Assembly (NCBI RefSeq): GCF_045038035.1
Contig: NZ_CP173427.1
Location: 3,782,001-3,846,000 of the forward strand
Direction: 5' to 3'
DNA length: 64,000 bases
From: Paenibacillus_F chitinolyticus_A
GTDB lineage: Bacteria; Bacillota; Bacilli; Paenibacillales; NBRC-103111
The notes beneath the pieces were generated by a model. That model saw nothing but the letters and a program-made list of their open reading frames with translations, was not told the DNA's origin and did not search any database. The position numbers and the translations under genes are program-made. Numbering within the stretch: position 1 is the first letter of the stretch; each line of letters opens with the position of its first letter. Of this stretch, positions 61,316 through 64,000 are shown piece by piece.

Positions 61316-61383
61316 AAGCTATCCCCTCCCTTATACGTAAACCTTGCTCATGAACCTGCCGATTCGACCGGCTCATCTCAGTT

Positions 61384-61409
61384 TTACCACCTGCCGGGCA
61401 CTTTGAAAC
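61384..61409 (-). promoter_or_regulatory. SigB-type promoter of the DUF948 gene
   Basis: On the minus strand GTTTCA, a 14-bp spacer and TGGTAA (one mismatch to GGGTAA). It lies 28 bp from the divergent dps promoter. Confidence 0.5.
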
Positions 61410-61436
61410 ACCGGATTTCCCGCTATAATTTGCCTT

Positions 61437-61462
61437 GTTTCGCCGGGGGTAACTGCGGGTAA
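61437..61462 (+). promoter_or_regulatory. SigB-type promoter of dps
   Basis: GTTTCG, a 14-bp spacer and GGGTAA, 46 bp before the dps start codon. Confidence 0.7.
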
Positions 61463-61508
61463 TGAGCTTGTAGACACGACTATTCAGAGTTAAAGGGAGG
61501 AAATAAAC

Positions 61509-61970
61509 ATGGCTAAAACATCTACAGCTAAAGAAAAACAAACCGTAACTTTACTTAATAAACAAGTGGCAAACTGGGGTGTCATGTACGTCAAGCTGCA
61601 TCAGTTCCATTGGTACCTCAAAGGCCCTTCGTTCTTCGTTCTCCATGTAAAATTCGAAGAGCTCTATAAAGAAGCCGATCTTTACCTGGACACAATTGCC
61701 GAGCGTATCCTTGGACTTCAGGGAAGCCCGCTTTCCACAACGAAAGAATTCCAGACGAACTCCTCTATCAAAGAAGTTTCTCCGGAGCGCAACGCCGGCC
61801 AAATGGTAGAAGAGCTAATCCAGGACTTCCGCACCATTACGGAAGAATCCAAGGAAGCGATCGAAGCCGCCGAGAACGAAGGCGACCACGGTACGGCGGA
61901 TATGCTGACCGAAATCTGCACCAACCTTGAAAAACACATTTGGATGCTGGAGTCTTACATAAACGATTAA
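61509..61970 (+). CDS. dps: Dps-family ferritin-like protein
   Basis: 153 residues. The ferritin-like fold has the intersubunit ferroxidase residues of Dps: His in KLHQFHWYLKG, His in VLHVKFEELYKEADLY and the acidic pair in the same helix. It should form a dodecamer that oxidises and stores iron with H2O2 and may coat DNA. The N-terminus has a short Lys-rich stretch. The ATG follows AAAGGGAGG. It is driven by a SigB-type promoter and followed 41 nt later by a small membrane-protein gene. Confidence 0.95.
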   Translation: MAKTSTAKEKQTVTLLNKQVANWGVMYVKLHQFHWYLKGPSFFVLHVKFEELYKEADLYLDTIAERILGLQGSPLSTTKEFQTNSSIKEVSPERNAGQMVEELIQDFRTITEESKEAIEAAENEGDHGTADMLTEICTNLEKHIWMLESYIND

Positions 61971-62011
61971 GACTACCGCAATTGATCTGGTGAAAGGAAG
62001 GAGGGTTACCC

Positions 62012-62170
62012 ATGGATCAAGACAAGAATGTCGACATTGAGCAGAGGCACATTGAGAAAAGATCGGATTCGAGCGCCGTCGCTTCAACTTTTATCAAATA
62101 TGCGGCCTATCTCATCATTTTCTTTGGTTTCCTTTACTTCCTCGTTAAATATGTATTCCCTAAATTTTAA
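62012..62170 (+). CDS. Small single-pass membrane protein, 52 aa
   Basis: 52 residues in a frame beginning ATG 62012, preceded by AAGGAAGGAGGG. The N-terminal half is polar and charged (MDQDKNVDIEQRHIEKRSD), and the C-terminal half is one TM helix (about 30-46) ending VFPKF. It lies 41 nt after dps with no terminator between, and a strong terminator follows 12 nt later. It is therefore the second cistron of the SigB-driven dps transcript. Function unknown. Confidence 0.8.
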   Translation: MDQDKNVDIEQRHIEKRSDSSAVASTFIKYAAYLIIFFGFLYFLVKYVFPKF

Positions 62171-62182
62171 TAGATCTCCTTC

Positions 62183-62212
62183 AATCAGCCTTCTTGCAAG
62201 GCTGATTTTTTG
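62183..62212 (+). terminator. Terminator of the dps operon
   Basis: AATCAGCCTT, a 5-nt loop and AAGGCTGATT form a perfect 10-bp stem followed by TTTTT. Confidence 0.9.
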
Positions 62213-62331
62213 TGTCTCCTTACACCGGCTCTCTCTTCGCCGTTCAGGTGTCTGATTTACCGTCATGCAGCTGCTGCATCACGTCGGAGCTTCACGAAGC
62301 GCGACGCGGGCGTTATAGCTCTCTACCCTCC

Positions 62332-62448
62332 TTATCAAGAGTAATTATTGGGACATCTTGATAACATTAAGAGTCTTACGCCTACTCCGCGCGGTCTTCA
62401 ATTGCCTTTAACAGAGGTACCCATAGGAGCATGGTGAGAAACTTAATG
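62332..62448. other. Adjacent inverted repeats, possible structured RNA or gene debris
   Basis: TTATCAAGA (62332-62340) and TCTTGATAA (62356-62364) are perfect arms with a 15-nt loop. Directly adjoining, CATTAAG (62365-62371) and CTTAATG (62442-62448) could close a 70-nt domain. CTTATCAAGAG is also how SAM-I (S-box) leaders often begin, but the conserved core of that riboswitch is absent here. No gene lies close downstream on either strand. Confidence 0.35.
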
Positions 62449-62676
62449 GACGACTGCGCGCCTTATCTCCCCTAGCTTCCACTTCTCCCGTTCCTCTCAC
62501 CGCCAGCCTCTGTATGATCTGGTCCGGCAGCCGGATCGAGCTTGATTCAGTCAGGAAAATCGGCTCCCCTCAGCCGCCTCCCTTTTTTTCTGATGAACAG
62601 AGTTTCACTGGATCACCATATAACATATCCGTTTTTTCGCCATCCCGGTCTTTGCTTCCCTTCAAATGGAAACAAC

Positions 62677-62700
62677 AAAAAAACCCGCTTGGCGCGGGCC
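62677..62700 (-). terminator. Terminator of the 62736-63371 gene
   Basis: On the minus strand CCCGC, a GCCAA loop and GCGGG are followed by seven T, about 40 nt past the stop. Confidence 0.85.
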
Positions 62701-62735
62701 TGTTTCTGCTGCTTGGATTCCGGTTAGATGAATCC

Positions 62736-63371
62736 TTATTCCGTAACGCTGGAAAAGAAATGAACCGATTTTAACTGACCGGTGTCGGGGTCTACGAACA
62801 ATTTTAACGCTTGGTTGTCCTGCGTGTAGACCAAACCGTCCTCGGCCACCCAGTAAGGCTCTCCCAGTGTCTTTTCGAGTGCTTGCAAATTATTCGCGAC
62901 CTGCTTGCCGTCGATCGTAATCTGCTTATGCTCGGTCGTAACTTCTACATATTCCACCCCGTAATCGCCTACGGCAACGCTGCAATCGGGATACTCAAGA
63001 ATTTTCGTATCCCCGAAAAATTCATCCTTTCGGATGGATTTCGGCTCTCCCTTCCGCTTCACAATTGTATTCACATCGTCGGATAAAGAGATGCCGTTTA
63101 CGCGTTCCAGTTTGACGGAGCCGGGCGCCTCTGCAGGCATTTCTTCGGCCGGAACCACCGCCGGCTTTACCGTGACCGTACCGCTGGCGTTAGCCGTCTT
63201 GTATCCCGCCAACTCCGTAATGGCGCCTCCAGCGCCAAGAGCCAAAGGAGGGGCTGCCTTAGAAATGAGTCCTTCATCCGCACCTGCGGACGCAGGCACC
63301 TCAAGTCCATGAGCGCCGCTGAAAAGCAGCGCACCGCCAAGCAGCGCCATCGTCAATGATTTCTTGTTCAT
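62736..63371 (-). CDS. Exported protein of unknown function
   Basis: 211 residues. A signal peptide (about 1-28) is followed by a low-complexity Ala/Gly/Pro region (about 29-85). A compact domain (about 90-205) then has two related halves: NGISLSDDVNTIVKRKGEPKSI and LQALEKTLGEPYWVAEDGLVYT. The pattern of a short helix followed by a GEPxxI/V turn recalls SmpA/BLIP-type small folds, but that is tentative. The ATG follows GGAGGG. A possible vegetative promoter (TTTACT, 16 bp, TAGGAT) lies about 60-90 nt upstream. Function unknown. Confidence 0.72.
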   Translation of the reverse strand: MNKKSLTMALLGGALLFSGAHGLEVPASAGADEGLISKAAPPLALGAGGAITELAGYKTANASGTVTVKPAVVPAEEMPAEAPGSVKLERVNGISLSDDVNTIVKRKGEPKSIRKDEFFGDTKILEYPDCSVAVGDYGVEYVEVTTEHKQITIDGKQVANNLQALEKTLGEPYWVAEDGLVYTQDNQALKLFVDPDTGQLKSVHFFSSVTE

Positions 63372-63478
63372 CTGGAGTCCCTCCTAAGACGTATTGGGGT
63401 CATGAGCGGCTAAGGGATGATTACAGAGTCCGAAAGTATCCTAAAAACGTAAAATCGAAAGTAAATCCAATCGTACGG

Positions 63479-63871
63479 TTATTGGCCGGCAGCAGATGCT
63501 TCAATCGCTTGATCCGCATAACTGGCATCATAGGCATAAACAAACTGGCTGGGAACCGCCACGACTACAATGCGTCCCCGCGAAATTTCCTCTTCGTAAT
63601 AAGGAATCGCACTTCCCGCCAGCCCCAGCGAGATGAGCTTAGAACGCATCGCCCTGCCGCTTCCGCGGAAAATAGTCGCCATCGTATAGGCCATTTGCTC
63701 TGCGGAGAAGCCGATACGGCTTGTATAACGCGGTCTCAGCATTTCTTCCGTGTCTACCGCTTCATCGGACAGCACGTGAATGCAGTGCGGTTCGCATCCC
63801 GCGGTTTGAAGCTGACGAATAACATCGCGGATTTCCTTCTCGCTGTCGACGACAATAATGGAATGGTTCAC
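63479..63871 (-). CDS. General stress protein 17M-like (YflT domain)
   Basis: 130 residues from a GTG (63871) seven nt after AAGGGGG; longer in-frame starts run into the upstream gene. The domain begins HSIIVVDSEKEIRDVIRQLQTAGC and contains HVLSDEAVDT, typical of the YflT/heat-induced stress family, and ends with a run of small residues. In B. subtilis yflT is SigB-controlled. Here the promoter would lie beyond the right edge of the window, since the gene follows another by 13 nt. Confidence 0.8.
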   Translation of the reverse strand: MNHSIIVVDSEKEIRDVIRQLQTAGCEPHCIHVLSDEAVDTEEMLRPRYTSRIGFSAEQMAYTMATIFRGSGRAMRSKLISLGLAGSAIPYYEEEISRGRIVVVAVPSQFVYAYDASYADQAIEASAAGQ

Positions 63872-63884
63872 TTGAATATCCCCC

Positions 63885-64000
63885 TTAACCGATTCGCTGC
63901 TCGAGACGAGGCAGGTAAATTTTCGGAGCTTTGTCGTTAAGCTTGTAAAGGACCTCATGATCTCCGACCACACTAATCGTTTGGGCATCCGTCTTACCTA
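63885..64000 (-). CDS. C-terminal fragment of a gene cut by the window edge
   Basis: The last ~38 codons of a minus-strand gene, ending with YKLNDKAPKIYLPRLEQRIG and a TAA at 63887-63885. The 5' part lies beyond position 64000. It is followed after 13 nt by the YflT-like gene, so the two are probably co-transcribed. The fragment is too short to assign to a family. Confidence 0.55.
   Translation of the reverse strand, partial: GKTDAQTISVVGDHEVLYKLNDKAPKIYLPRLEQRIG

Larger units (their letters stand above)
62171..62735. other. Intergenic region, 565 bp
   Basis: Terminators lie at both ends (62183-62212 and 62677-62700). The middle (62260-62520) has two sets of inverted repeats, described separately, but no open frame with a ribosome-binding site and no riboswitch motif that I recognise. 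Confidence 0.5.

Noticed and set aside
62260..62520. Possible riboswitch (SAM-I, M-box, ydaO or T-box) in the gap after the dps operon
   Set aside because: None of the conserved cores was found and no suitable downstream gene exists on either strand; kept only as unexplained inverted repeats.
1..64000. CRISPR arrays, tRNA, rRNA, prophage or complete insertion sequences
   Set aside because: No regularly spaced repeats, cloverleaf-like or rRNA sequences, phage structural genes, integrases or intact transposases were seen; only one short transposase-like tail.

Overview
The window is a 64 kb chromosomal segment of a Gram-positive, spore-former-type bacterium of the Bacillota, most likely Paenibacillaceae. 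Pointers are the moderately high GC content, a glgB-glgC-glgD-glgA operon with a GlgD subunit, an SLH-domain surface protein, a GerMN lipoprotein, a copper-amine-oxidase-N/AMIN/Amidase_3 protein, rsbV-rsbW-sigB, parE-parC, a large two-GTPase dynamin-like protein, strong AGGAGG ribosome-binding sites and frequent TTG/GTG starts. I see no prophage, CRISPR array, rRNA or tRNA; the content is chromosomal housekeeping, envelope and stress functions. The assignment to a family is an inference; no species can be named.

Layout. 0-3 kb: an SDR oxidoreductase behind a perfect 19-bp dyad, cysK, and an ankyrin-repeat lipoprotein. 3-9 kb: a secreted Ig-like protein, an OmpR-type response regulator and its histidine kinase, then an orphan MHYT-PAS histidine kinase. 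9-16 kb: an L,D-transpeptidase next to a second secreted protein with a YkuD-like His/Cys motif, a manganese catalase, a chimeric pseudogene (heparinase-like front, GH95 tail), a palindromic decamer repeat element, a TetR regulator with map, and a likely transposase remnant. 16-28 kb: NUDIX hydrolase, a secreted repeat protein, the glycogen operon (whose glgA is fused to a GH13 alpha-glucosidase), an RNA methyltransferase, an RluA-type pseudouridine synthase and a MarR regulator. 28-43 kb: parE-parC, an ABC-2 exporter with an SGNH hydrolase, a lipoprotein, an acyltransferase and a heterodimeric ABC exporter. 43-53 kb: dynamin-like protein, nth, SLH protein, GerMN lipoprotein and amidase. 53-56 kb: leuCD with a divergent LysR regulator. 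56-64 kb: a general-stress island with GlsB-like, YtxH-like, DUF5665, CorA, RsbV/RsbW/SigB, YtxG-like (DUF948), Dps and a YflT-like protein.

The most coherent theme is SigB control. Reading upstream regions by eye, I find seven matches to the SigB promoter pattern GTTT-N13-15-GGGTA. They precede rsbV itself, dps, the DUF948 gene, the GlsB-like gene, an unknown 104-aa gene, the manganese catalase (11 kb) and, unexpectedly, the glgBCDA operon (26 kb). This suggests a stress regulon joining peroxide defence, membrane/envelope stress proteins and glycogen storage.

The second theme is a self-contained signalling unit at 3-7 kb. Four hexamers spaced exactly 11 bp apart, an arrangement typical of OmpR/PhoB regulator sites, lie between the response-regulator gene and the downstream secreted-protein gene. 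All alignments, family names and promoter calls here come from reading the sequence; no database search or folding program was run.
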